42,860 nucleotides of DNA from Dechloromonas sp. (GTDB lineage Bacteria > Pseudomonadota > Gammaproteobacteria > Burkholderiales > Rhodocyclaceae): contig JAEUOD010000117.1 of NCBI GenBank assembly GCA_016791065.1, positions 1 through 42,860 on the forward strand, read 5' to 3'. Of the stretch, positions 1 through 6,450 are shown piece after piece. The notes under the pieces were generated by a model that ran no database searches, was not told the DNA's origin, and saw only the letters and a program-made list of their open reading frames with translations. Position 1 is the first letter of the stretch; every line of letters begins with the position of its first letter. The position numbers and the translations under genes are program-made.

Positions 1-380
1 GCCTGCAGGTGCGAGTTGTCCCCTGGACCGTACATCGCACGCGACTGATCCTGCAATTTGTTCTGAAAATCAACAAAAGTCTTCATGTTGTTTTCCAGAT
101 ACTTGCCAAGCATTCCCTGCATGGCACTGCCATAAAAACGGATAAATCCCGAGAGTAGTTCGCTGGAGAACATCGGGACGCCACCGGTTTCTTCTTCGAG
201 AATGATCTGAAGCAGGATGCTGCGGGTCAGGTCATCGCCGGTTTTGGCGTCGACAACCTTGAAAATTTCAAACTTGAGGACCAGATCCTTGACGTCACCG
301 AGCGTGATGTATGCACTCGTCTTGGTATCGTAAAGACGACGATTGGGGTATTTCTTGATCAAGCGGACTGGTTCCGTCAT
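1..380 (-). CDS. phaR: PhaR, polyhydroxyalkanoate synthesis repressor (partial)
   Basis: The minus-strand frame from the ATG at 380 stays open to the window edge (126 codons), so the C-terminus is missing. The N-terminus reads MTEPVRLIKKYPNRRLYDTK, then ...AYITLGDVKDLVLK..., DAKTGDD and LTRSILLQIILEEE, which is the characteristic PHB/PHA accumulation regulator DNA-binding domain. PhaR proteins bind both DNA and PHA granules and repress phaP and phaR until granules form (known for the family). The gene follows phaC-phaB-phaB on the same strand but is separated from it by a terminator, and it has its own -10 box, so it is probably transcribed alone and may be autoregulated. Identity is highly certain; the regulatory details are inference. 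Confidence 0.95.
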   Translation of the reverse strand, partial: MTEPVRLIKKYPNRRLYDTKTSAYITLGDVKDLVLKFEIFKVVDAKTGDDLTRSILLQIILEEETGGVPMFSSELLSGFIRFYGSAMQGMLGKYLENNMKTFVDFQNKLQDQSRAMYGPGDNSHLQ

Positions 381-395
381 GCAGCAATCCTCAAT

Positions 396-424
396 ACAAA
401 ATTTGTGTGCAGTGCAACATTATA
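396..424 (-). promoter_or_regulatory. phaR promoter -10 box with adjacent dyads
   Basis: On the minus strand a perfect TATAAT lies at 424..419, about 39 nt upstream of the phaR ATG. No good -35 is present because the upstream bases are the GC-rich terminator stem. Two small dyads follow: TGCA-G-TGCA at 408-416, at the expected start of transcription, and ACAAA-A-TTTGT at 396-406. A further TGC-rich element, GCAGCAA, abuts the start codon (381-387). TGC-rich sites are reported PhaR targets, so an autoregulatory operator is plausible but unproven. Confidence 0.5.
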
Positions 425-426
425 GC

Positions 427-456
427 GAAAAAAATAGGCGCCCGGAGGCGCCTATT
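427..456 (-). terminator. Rho-independent terminator of the phaCBB operon
   Basis: The perfect 10-bp stem AATAGGCGCC / GGCGCCTATT has a 4-nt loop (stem arms 433-442 and 447-456). Read on the minus strand it is followed by a run of seven T. It lies 61 nt after the stop of the second phaB and before phaR, so it ends the phaC-phaB-phaB transcript. Confidence 0.9.
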
Positions 457-516
457 CACGATTGCGCTGCAAAAATTCGCTCTCATTTCATGCGATTTCC
501 TGCAACATTCATCGGA

Positions 517-1260
517 TTACTGGTAGTACAGGCCGCCGTTGATGTTGATCGTGGCGCCGGTGGTGAAACCGGACAGATCGTTCGACAGGTAGGCGCAGGC
601 GTAGCCGATTTCTTCCGGCTTGGCCAGACGCTTCATCGGGACGGAGTCCACGATGGTCTGCAGCACTTCCGGCTTGATGGCCATGACCATCTTGGTGGCG
701 ACATAGCCCGGGGCGATGGCGTTGACGGTCACGCCCTTGGCAGCCAGCTCGGCGGCCAGCGCCTTGGTGAAGCCGATGACGCCAGCCTTGGCAGCGGAGT
801 AGTTGGTCTGGCCAGCCTGACCCTTGACACCGTTGACCGAGGAAATGTTCACGATGCGGCCCCAGCCACGCTCGGCCATCTTGGCGGAAACTTGCTTGGT
901 CATGTTGAACAGCGAGGTCAGGTTGGTGGCGATAACGGCATCCCAGCCATCCTTTTCCATCTTGGCGAACATGCGGTCACGGGTGATACCGGCATTGTTG
1001 ATCAGGATGTCGACCTGGCCGCAAGCAGCTTCGGCTTCGGCAACCATCTTCTGGCAGTCTTCCAGAACGGAAACGTCGCCGGCGACACAGACGAAGTCAT
1101 TGAAACCGGCAGCAGCCATCTCGGCCAGCCAGGCTTCCTTGTTGTCGAATTGCGGGTGGTAGGAGGCAACCACCTTGTGGCCGGCCTTGGCCAGTTCCTG
1201 GCAGATCGCGGTGCCGAGACCACCCATAGCGCCGGTAACGAGAGCAACACGTTGCGTCAT
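517..1260 (-). CDS. phaB: Acetoacetyl-CoA reductase (second phaB paralogue)
   Basis: A 247-aa short-chain dehydrogenase that reduces acetoacetyl-CoA to (R)-3-hydroxybutyryl-CoA with NADPH, supplying PHA synthase in the cytoplasm. Visible features are the Rossmann motif TGAMGGLG (9-16), NNAG (88-91), and the catalytic set N113, S140/S141, Y154, K158 (YSAAK). Length is standard for PhaB. The start is supported by AAGGAAGG just upstream of the ATG. It is the third gene of phaC-phaB-phaB, 51 bp after the first phaB, and is followed by a terminator. The two copies are clearly paralogous but well diverged, so they are an old tandem duplication. FabG is the main alternative; the operon context favours PhaB. 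Confidence 0.93.
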   Translation of the reverse strand: MTQRVALVTGAMGGLGTAICQELAKAGHKVVASYHPQFDNKEAWLAEMAAAGFNDFVCVAGDVSVLEDCQKMVAEAEAACGQVDILINNAGITRDRMFAKMEKDGWDAVIATNLTSLFNMTKQVSAKMAERGWGRIVNISSVNGVKGQAGQTNYSAAKAGVIGFTKALAAELAAKGVTVNAIAPGYVATKMVMAIKPEVLQTIVDSVPMKRLAKPEEIGYACAYLSNDLSGFTTGATININGGLYYQ

Positions 1261-1311
1261 AGTATTTCCTTCCTTATGTTGATATTGCGAGCGGGGTAAT
1301 AAAAACGCCGG

Positions 1312-2052
1312 TCAGTACATGTGCTGGCCGCCGTTGATGGAGATGTTGGCACCGGTAACGAAGGCCGCTTCGTCGGAAGCGAGATAGGCCACCAGGCCGG
1401 CGATTTCTTCAGGCTTGCCCAGACGGTTGACCGGGATCTGCGGAAGAATTTTGGTATCGAGAATTTCCTGCGGGATTGCGGTGACCATCTTGGTACCGAT
1501 GTAACCCGGGGAAATGGTATTGACGGTCACGCCCTGCTTCGCGACTTCCAAAGCCAGCGCTTTGGTAAAGCCGTGCATGCCGGCCTTTGCCGCCGAATAG
1601 TTGGTCTGGCCGAAAGCACCTTTCTGGCCATTGACCGAGGCGACGTTGATGACACGCCCCCACTTGCGTTCAACCATGCCGTCCATGACCTGCTTGGTCA
1701 TATTGAAGACAGAGTCCAGGTTGGTATGGATCACGGCATCCCAGTCGGCCTTGTTCATGCGTTTGAACGTCATGTCGCGGGTAATGCCTGCATTATTGAC
1801 GAGAACATCGACCGCGCCGACTTCGGCGGTCACCGTGTCGACACAAGCCTTTGCCGAATCGAAATCAGTCACGTCGCAGGGATAAGCCTTGAAGCCATAA
1901 CCCATGTTGTTCATGGTCTTCAGCCAGTCCTGAACCTTGGTATTGCCGGGTGAATAAGTGGTCACCACCTTGAAACCCAAGGCCGCGAGCTTGATGCAAA
2001 TCGCCTCACCCAGACCGCCCATGCCACCGGTAACTAGCGCTACTCTTGACAT
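1312..2052 (-). CDS. phaB: Acetoacetyl-CoA reductase (first phaB paralogue)
   Basis: A 246-aa SDR enzyme with the same role as its downstream paralogue. Visible features are the nucleotide-binding motif TGGMGGLG (9-16), NNAG near 86-89, and catalytic N111, S139, Y152, K156. The ATG at 2052 is chosen over an in-frame upstream ATG because GGAGGAGG lies at ideal spacing before it and the upstream extension is not family-like. It starts 27 bp after the phaC stop, so it is co-transcribed with it. Substrate assignment (acetoacetyl-CoA) rests on the operon and the characteristic NAGITRDMTF and NISPGYIGTKM-type segments. Confidence 0.95.
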   Translation of the reverse strand: MSRVALVTGGMGGLGEAICIKLAALGFKVVTTYSPGNTKVQDWLKTMNNMGYGFKAYPCDVTDFDSAKACVDTVTAEVGAVDVLVNNAGITRDMTFKRMNKADWDAVIHTNLDSVFNMTKQVMDGMVERKWGRVINVASVNGQKGAFGQTNYSAAKAGMHGFTKALALEVAKQGVTVNTISPGYIGTKMVTAIPQEILDTKILPQIPVNRLGKPEEIAGLVAYLASDEAAFVTGANISINGGQHMY

Positions 2053-2079
2053 CGTTCCCTCCTCCGGAAATCGTTGCAA

Positions 2080-3807
2080 TTAAACGGCGCGTTCCTTGAC
2101 GTAACGCCCGGGCGCCGGTTCGATCGGCTTGTATTTTGTATTGCCCGGCTTGCGTGGCGCCCTGAGATCGCCTGCCAGCGGCTTGATCCAGCCTGCCCAG
2201 TCAGCCCACCAGCTGCCTTTCTTTTCTTCTGCCGCCGACAACCAGCCTTCGGCATCCAGTTTTACATCATCGTTAACCCAGTAACTACGCTTGTTTTTGC
2301 TGACCGGATTGATCACGCCTGCAATGTGCCCCGAGGCACCAAGAACGAAACGCACCTTGCCGCCAAGAATCCGCGTGCTTTGGTAAGCCGATTGCCAAGG
2401 CACAATATGGTCCTCGCGCGTCGCTAGCAGATACACCGGCATTCCGAGCGTACCGAGATCGATGCGCTGCCCACACATCTCAAGTTTACCCGGGACGCGC
2501 AGATTGTTCTGCAGGTAGAGGTTGCGCATGTACCAGCATGCGAACGGCCCCGGCAGGTTAGTCGAATCGGAGTTCCAGTACAGCAGGTCAAACGCCTGCG
2601 GCTTCTGCCCCTTCAAATAGTTGTTCTGGACGTAATTCCAGACCAGATCGTTTGCACGCAAGAAAGAGAACGTGTTCTGCAGATCCCGGGCGGGCAGCAG
2701 GCCACCGTTGCCAATGGTCGCCTCACGGGTGGTCAGGCCCTGTTCGTCGATGAAGAGGCCAATTTCGCCGGTATCCGAGAAATCAAGCAGCGTCGTCAAC
2801 AGCGTCAGCGAGGAAACGATATCCTCGCCCCGCGCCTTGAGCACGGCCAGGGCGGAGGTCAGAATAGTTCCTCCGACGCAGAAGCCAAGCGCATTGACCT
2901 GCTTGACCTTGCACAGATCCCGGGCAACATGCAGCGCAGCGATCGGTCCATGCTCGAGATAGTCATCCCAAGTCAGATGGCCCTGCTCTTCCTTCGGATT
3001 ACGCCAGGAAACCAGAAAAACCGTGTTCCCTTGCTCAACCATGAAGCGGATCAACGAATTGTCCGGCTGCAGGTCCATGACATAGAACTTGTTGATACAA
3101 GGCGGCACGACCACCAGCGGCCGCGTGCCGACCTTGGGCGTCAGCGGGGCGTACTGGATGAGCTGCATCATCTCGTTTTCAAAGACGACCGCACCTTCGG
3201 TCGTAGCAATGTTCTTGCCGACCTCGAAGACCGATTCGTCGGTCATCGAAATGCGTCCCTTCTCGAAATCCTTGAGCAGGTTGTTGATACCGTCGGTGAT
3301 GCTCTGTCCCTTGGTTTCCAGGGCCAGCTTGATGAATTCGGGATTGGTTGCGGCAAAGTTCGACGGCGCCATTGCGTCGGCCACCTGCCGGGCAAGAAAA
3401 CGCATGCGGTTCTTCGCCTTGTCGTCATCCGCCGGGATGACCTCGACAATCTGCTTGAGATACTGGGTATTGAGCAGATAGGCCTGGTGCAGATAATCGT
3501 AGATCGGGCTTTCACGCCACTCCGGTGCCGAGAAGCGGCGATCACCCGGCTCCGGGCTAACCTTGAAATCCTGCTGCTGCCCCTGCTGCTTGGCAAGCAT
3601 GGCGCGCCAAAGCGACATCTGCTGGTCCATGAACTGCTTCTGCAACGCCGTCATCGCCTGCGGGTCGACCACGGGCGGCTGGGTGTTGGCGGAACCGGTC
3701 GCCTTGCCGAGATAATCCATGAACTGCTGCGCCATGTTCTGGCCAGCCTGCATGAACTGCATGGCCGACCCCAGAAATGCGTCGTTATTATTCGGTCCCT
3801 GCGCCAT
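2080..3807 (-). CDS. phaC: Class I poly(3-hydroxyalkanoate) synthase
   Basis: A 575-aa enzyme that polymerises (R)-3-hydroxyacyl-CoA into PHA on the granule surface. The N-terminal region (1-100) is Gln/Met-rich. An alpha/beta-hydrolase domain follows with the modified lipase box GFCVGG (catalytic C310), D466 in REDHIVP and H494 in SGHIAGV. The D-to-H spacing of 28 matches the Cupriavidus enzyme (from memory). Length and the tail (PIEPAPGRYVKERA) are typical of class I enzymes, which act alone without PhaE or PhaR subunits. It is the first gene of the operon, expressed from a TTGACA-type promoter at 3851-3879. No sign of truncation. Confidence 0.97.
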   Translation of the reverse strand: MAQGPNNNDAFLGSAMQFMQAGQNMAQQFMDYLGKATGSANTQPPVVDPQAMTALQKQFMDQQMSLWRAMLAKQQGQQQDFKVSPEPGDRRFSAPEWRESPIYDYLHQAYLLNTQYLKQIVEVIPADDDKAKNRMRFLARQVADAMAPSNFAATNPEFIKLALETKGQSITDGINNLLKDFEKGRISMTDESVFEVGKNIATTEGAVVFENEMMQLIQYAPLTPKVGTRPLVVVPPCINKFYVMDLQPDNSLIRFMVEQGNTVFLVSWRNPKEEQGHLTWDDYLEHGPIAALHVARDLCKVKQVNALGFCVGGTILTSALAVLKARGEDIVSSLTLLTTLLDFSDTGEIGLFIDEQGLTTREATIGNGGLLPARDLQNTFSFLRANDLVWNYVQNNYLKGQKPQAFDLLYWNSDSTNLPGPFACWYMRNLYLQNNLRVPGKLEMCGQRIDLGTLGMPVYLLATREDHIVPWQSAYQSTRILGGKVRFVLGASGHIAGVINPVSKNKRSYWVNDDVKLDAEGWLSAAEEKKGSWWADWAGWIKPLAGDLRAPRKPGNTKYKPIEPAPGRYVKERAV

Positions 3808-3850
3808 GGGAATCTCGTCTCTTGAATGTTGTAGGGGTTAGAGCCTTTGG

Positions 3851-3879
3851 ATTCTGCATACCGGCTTCTGCGCTGTCAA
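3851..3879 (-). promoter_or_regulatory. Sigma-70 promoter of phaCBB
   Basis: On the minus strand, a perfect -35 TTGACA (3879..3874), a 17-nt spacer, and a -10 CAGAAT (3856..3851; 4 of 6). Predicted transcription starts near 3844, giving a leader of about 36 nt before phaC. The spacer and -10 carry two GCAGAA direct repeats, TGC-rich when read on the plus strand; these might bind a regulator. Confidence 0.6.
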
Positions 3880-3893
3880 TGCATAATTACGGC

Positions 3894-4112
3894 ATGCCAT
3901 TAACCGTAATCATTGTGATCGGATGGTTATACGTCACCATTCTGATCGCCGCAAACGAACCGAGCATCATCGCCGGAATATTGTCGTTCCTGTTCTACGG
4001 CGCCCTGCCATGTAGCCTGTTGATCTACTTCGCCGGATCGAAAGTCCGCCGTCAGCGGCAGAAATACAGAGAGCTGATGGCCGAACGCCATGCCAAAGAC
4101 AGCCAGGAATGA
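3894..4112 (+). CDS. Small conserved-looking membrane protein
   Basis: A 72-aa protein starting MPLTVIIVIGWLYV, with two hydrophobic segments (about residues 3-19 and 24-46) and a basic, Arg/Lys/Gln-rich cytoplasmic tail (RRQRQKYRELMAERHAKDSQ). No enzymatic motif is seen and I do not recognise the family. It is divergent from phaC, with 86 bp between the start codons, and convergent with the ZIP transporter (11 bp between ends). An upstream in-frame ATG at 3879 overlaps the phaC -35 box, so the 3894 start is preferred; no clear Shine-Dalgarno sequence helps decide. A link to PHA metabolism would be guesswork. Confidence 0.7.
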   Translation: MPLTVIIVIGWLYVTILIAANEPSIIAGILSFLFYGALPCSLLIYFAGSKVRRQRQKYRELMAERHAKDSQE

Positions 4113-4123
4113 TCTTCGTCGCT

Positions 4124-4891
4124 TTATTCGCCGACCAGCGCCTGAACGACCGCGATCGAGGCAATGCCAAGACAAATCAGTAGTACCTGCTGCAGGGTCG
4201 CCTTGAGTTCAGTGCGCTTGTGCAGACCGGGAATCAGGTCGGCCACCGCAACGTAAATCATGCTCGCCGCTGCCAGACCGAGCAGCGATGGAATCCACTC
4301 CTGCATTTCAGACAGCGCGAAATAGGCGAGCATGGCGCCAACGAGCGTCGCCAGGCTGGACAGCATATTGAAGGCCAGCGCTCTTATCCTGCTGTAGCCG
4401 GAATGCAGCAGGATCAGGTAATCGCCGACTTCCTGAGGAATCTCGTGGGCAATGATGGCCAGCGCCGTGACAATGCCGACTTCGGTGCCCTGCAGGAAGG
4501 CTGCCGCGATCAGAATGCCGTCGACAAAATTGTGAAAGGTGTCACCAACTAAAATCATGAGACCGGAACGCCCGTGGTCGTGCGCCGGCGCATGGGCTTC
4601 GTGGGCCTCACAGTGGTCATGGTGGCAGTGGCGCCAGAGCACCAGCTTTTCCAGCACGAAGAAAACGAGGATGCCGAACAGCACAGTCCCCGCCATCTGG
4701 TGCGGGTCGCCATGCTCCAGGGCATGTGGCAGGATTTCCAGGAATGCTGCACCGAGCAGCGCCCCAATGGCGTAGGAGATCAGCACATTCACGCGGTGCG
4801 CCCCAAGTGCGACGCTCAATCCTGCCGCGCAGACGACGCTCAGAAGCCCCCCCGCAAGCGACACGGCAATGATCCAGGAAAGAGTACTCAC
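4124..4891 (-). CDS. ZIP family divalent metal transporter
   Basis: A 255-aa inner-membrane protein with about eight hydrophobic segments that imports Zn2+ or related divalent metals. Signature metal-site residues are present in the two central helices: HNFVDG (H120, N121, D124) and HEIPQE (H149, E150, E154). Between helices 3 and 4 is a His-rich loop (about 88-107, several His plus Cys and Glu), typical of ZIP proteins. Further hydrophobic segments run to a short C-terminus. Its neighbours give no operon partner. The exact metal cannot be read from sequence, and a zupT symbol is not assigned because the subgroup is uncertain. Confidence 0.9.
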   Translation of the reverse strand: MSTLSWIIAVSLAGGLLSVVCAAGLSVALGAHRVNVLISYAIGALLGAAFLEILPHALEHGDPHQMAGTVLFGILVFFVLEKLVLWRHCHHDHCEAHEAHAPAHDHGRSGLMILVGDTFHNFVDGILIAAAFLQGTEVGIVTALAIIAHEIPQEVGDYLILLHSGYSRIRALAFNMLSSLATLVGAMLAYFALSEMQEWIPSLLGLAAASMIYVAVADLIPGLHKRTELKATLQQVLLICLGIASIAVVQALVGE

Positions 4892-4920
4892 GAAAATCTG
4901 CTGATAGGGAAAGGCGCGGA

Positions 4921-5889
4921 TTATACGCTTGCCGGCCAGTTCGGCTTAACGGCCGTAGCCTCGCTCAACAGCCATGCCCGGAACGCCGCGACCGAGGGGC
5001 GTTGTACCACGGCCTTGCGCATCACAAGAAAATAAGCAAAAGGGGAAGGAACCGCGATATCGAAAGGCACGATCAGGCGGCCCGCCGCCACGTCGGCCTC
5101 GACCAGCGGCTTGAGTGCGAGGGCGACTCCTTGCCCTTCCAGGGCTGCCTCAACGGCGAGCACCGCGTTCGAAAAACGCGGTCCACGTTCGGCATCGACC
5201 GAATTGACACCCGCACTCGCCAGCCAATCCCCCCAACCCGGCTGCAAGGCCTCATCCTCGATGGTTTCATCATGAATGAGCACATGCCGAGCGAGATCGC
5301 CGGGAACGGTGAGCGGCCGCTCGGTGCTCGGCAGGCGCGGACTGCAGACTGGCACCCAGTCCGGCGCAAAAATTCGCTCCACCTGTAAACCAGGGTAGTT
5401 TCCCGTCCCGTAACGAATGGCGAGCAAGCTGTCAGCCTCGCGTAAATCGAGGCCCCGACCTCCCTGAACAAGGGTTTCACCGGGACGGTCGACGCTGTCG
5501 CCACCACTCGACAAACGCAATTCCACGCCTGGATGCGCCGCCGCAAAACGTGGCAGACGCGGTACCAACCAGCGCGCAGCAAACGATGGTGGCGCCGTTA
5601 CATTGAGTACGCCGTCGCCATCGCGCCGCGTGGAATCGACTGCCTCGGCCAGGCAATCGAAACCTTCGCGTACCTTCGGCAGCATGGCACGCCCCTGGGC
5701 GGTGATTTCCAATGCCCGTGTCAAACGCCGAAAAAGGCTGACCCCAAGATAGGTTTCAAGTGCCTTGATCTGCTGGCTGATTGCCGCCGGCGTCACATGC
5801 AACTCCTCAGCCGCCTTCTTGAAACTCAGGTGGCGTGCGGCTGCCTCGAAGGCGCGCAGGGCGGAGAGCGGAGGCAGGCGATAGGTCAC
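4921..5889 (-). CDS. LysR-type regulator, GcvA-like
   Basis: A 322-aa protein: winged HTH in the first ~65 residues (VTYRLPPLSALRAFEAAARH, then LSFKKAAEELHVTPAAISQQIK), followed by a LysR substrate-binding domain. The start is placed at the GTG at 5889, because the in-frame ATGs at 5925 and 5922 fall inside the predicted -10 box of its own promoter and would lengthen the protein beyond the family norm. The N-terminus YRLPPLSALRAFEAAARHLSF is typical of the GcvA group, whose founding member controls glycine cleavage genes; no such genes are nearby, so the target is unknown. It diverges from a small lipoprotein gene. A perfect 15-bp dyad just upstream of the start is a likely autoregulatory site. 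Confidence 0.88.
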   Translation of the reverse strand: MTYRLPPLSALRAFEAAARHLSFKKAAEELHVTPAAISQQIKALETYLGVSLFRRLTRALEITAQGRAMLPKVREGFDCLAEAVDSTRRDGDGVLNVTAPPSFAARWLVPRLPRFAAAHPGVELRLSSGGDSVDRPGETLVQGGRGLDLREADSLLAIRYGTGNYPGLQVERIFAPDWVPVCSPRLPSTERPLTVPGDLARHVLIHDETIEDEALQPGWGDWLASAGVNSVDAERGPRFSNAVLAVEAALEGQGVALALKPLVEADVAAGRLIVPFDIAVPSPFAYFLVMRKAVVQRPSVAAFRAWLLSEATAVKPNWPASV

Positions 5890-5898
5890 GATGGATGA

Positions 5899-5913
5899 TT
5901 TAGATTTTCTAAA
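5899..5913. promoter_or_regulatory. T-N11-A palindrome, putative LysR operator
   Basis: The perfect dyad TTTAGA-TTT-TCTAAA contains the T-N11-A core typical of LysR-type binding sites. It lies 9 bp upstream of the GTG start of the LysR gene and immediately downstream of its predicted -10 box, so a bound regulator would block its own transcription. Confidence 0.6.
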
Positions 5914-5920
5914 CCGTCGC

Positions 5921-5964
5921 ATCATAAAGAGTCGTTTGTCGCCCGACAAGCGGCTGACTAATGT
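5921..5964. promoter_or_regulatory. Overlapping divergent promoters (LysR gene / lipoprotein gene)
   Basis: The minus-strand promoter has -35 TTGTCG (5949..5944), a 17-nt spacer, and -10 TATGAT (5926..5921). The plus-strand promoter has -35 TTGTCG (5936-5941), a 17-nt spacer, and a weaker -10 TAATGT (5959-5964). The two -35 boxes form the palindrome TTGTCGCCCGACAA, and each lies in the other promoter's spacer, so RNA polymerase could occupy only one at a time. The minus-strand promoter is the better match. Confidence 0.5.
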
Positions 5965-5972
5965 TTTACCAG

Positions 5973-5994
5973 CGACCGACACTTCGGTCGTTTT
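5973..5994 (+). other. Stem-loop at the 5' end of the lipoprotein mRNA
   Basis: CGACCGA-CACT-TCGGTCG followed by TTTT. It begins about 2 nt after the transcription start predicted from the plus-strand promoter. It could be a 5' stabilising hairpin or a weak attenuator; the T-run is short for a terminator. Confidence 0.45.
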
Positions 5995-6023
5995 GTCAAA
6001 AACGTGAAAGGAAAAATTTCGTC

Positions 6024-6257
6024 ATGAACAAGTCACTGCTCGTCGCCGCGCTGCTTGCCGTTGCACTTACCGCCTGTGGCAAGAAGGAAGAAGTCGCCGC
6101 GACGCTGCCACCGCCCGCCATCGCACCGGCATTGCCGAACGCAGCCAGCGTGGCGGACACGAACAAGGCGTCCGAGACGCCCCTTCAGTCCGCCGTTACC
6201 GAAACGGTGCCGACTATCCCGTCTGCACCGCCTGCCGAAAGCACCCCGGCACGCTGA
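6024..6257 (+). CDS. Small Ala/Pro-rich lipoprotein
   Basis: A 77-aa protein with a lipoprotein signal: MNKS, a hydrophobic core, and the lipobox LTAC with lipidated C18. The mature part is a short charged GKKEE stretch followed by a low-complexity Ala/Pro/Thr/Ser tail with no recognisable domain. The start at 6024 is preceded by AAAGGA at good spacing. It resembles the very small single-copy lipoproteins of betaproteobacteria but I assign no function. It is divergent from the LysR gene through overlapping promoters. Its 3' region carries two further stem-loops and a strong terminator, described separately as a possible small RNA. Confidence 0.85.
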   Translation: MNKSLLVAALLAVALTACGKKEEVAATLPPPAIAPALPNAASVADTNKASETPLQSAVTETVPTIPSAPPAESTPAR

Positions 6258-6289
6258 ATCGATCGGACGATTAAGTTTCGCTTACCTAT

Positions 6290-6407
6290 CGGATAAAAAA
6301 ATCTCGTTCGTTAGAAAACGACGAAATTGCTAAATTTGCAAGGTCTCCCCCAGACCTTAATGCGCTTTGGATCTGGTTTGAGCCCGCCTCGTGCGGGCTC
6401 TTTTTTT
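6290..6407 (+). ncRNA. Putative small RNA with C-rich loop (3'UTR-derived or independent)
   Basis: Three successive stem-loops lie in a non-coding stretch. The first is TCGT(T)CGTT-AGAA-AACGACGA at 6304-6324 (one bulged T). The second is AAGGTCT-CCCCC-AGACCTT at 6340-6358, exposing a C5 loop flanked by UCU. The third is the strong terminator stem with a seven-T tail at 6380-6407. A C-rich loop that can pair with Shine-Dalgarno sequences, plus a terminator with a U-run, is a common architecture of trans-acting sRNAs. The promoter evidence is weak (GATAAA at 6292-6297), so the RNA may instead be released from the lipoprotein mRNA. The 5' end is approximate. Confidence 0.5.
6380..6407 (+). terminator. 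Rho-independent terminator
   Basis: Stem GAGCCCGC / GCGGGCTC (6380-6387 and 6393-6400) with a 5-nt loop and a T7 tail (6401-6407). It ends the lipoprotein/sRNA transcript before the CoA-transferase gene. Confidence 0.93.
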
Positions 6408-6450
6408 AAGTCGACCATCACTCACCTTACCTACTGGAGTATCGAGAAAC

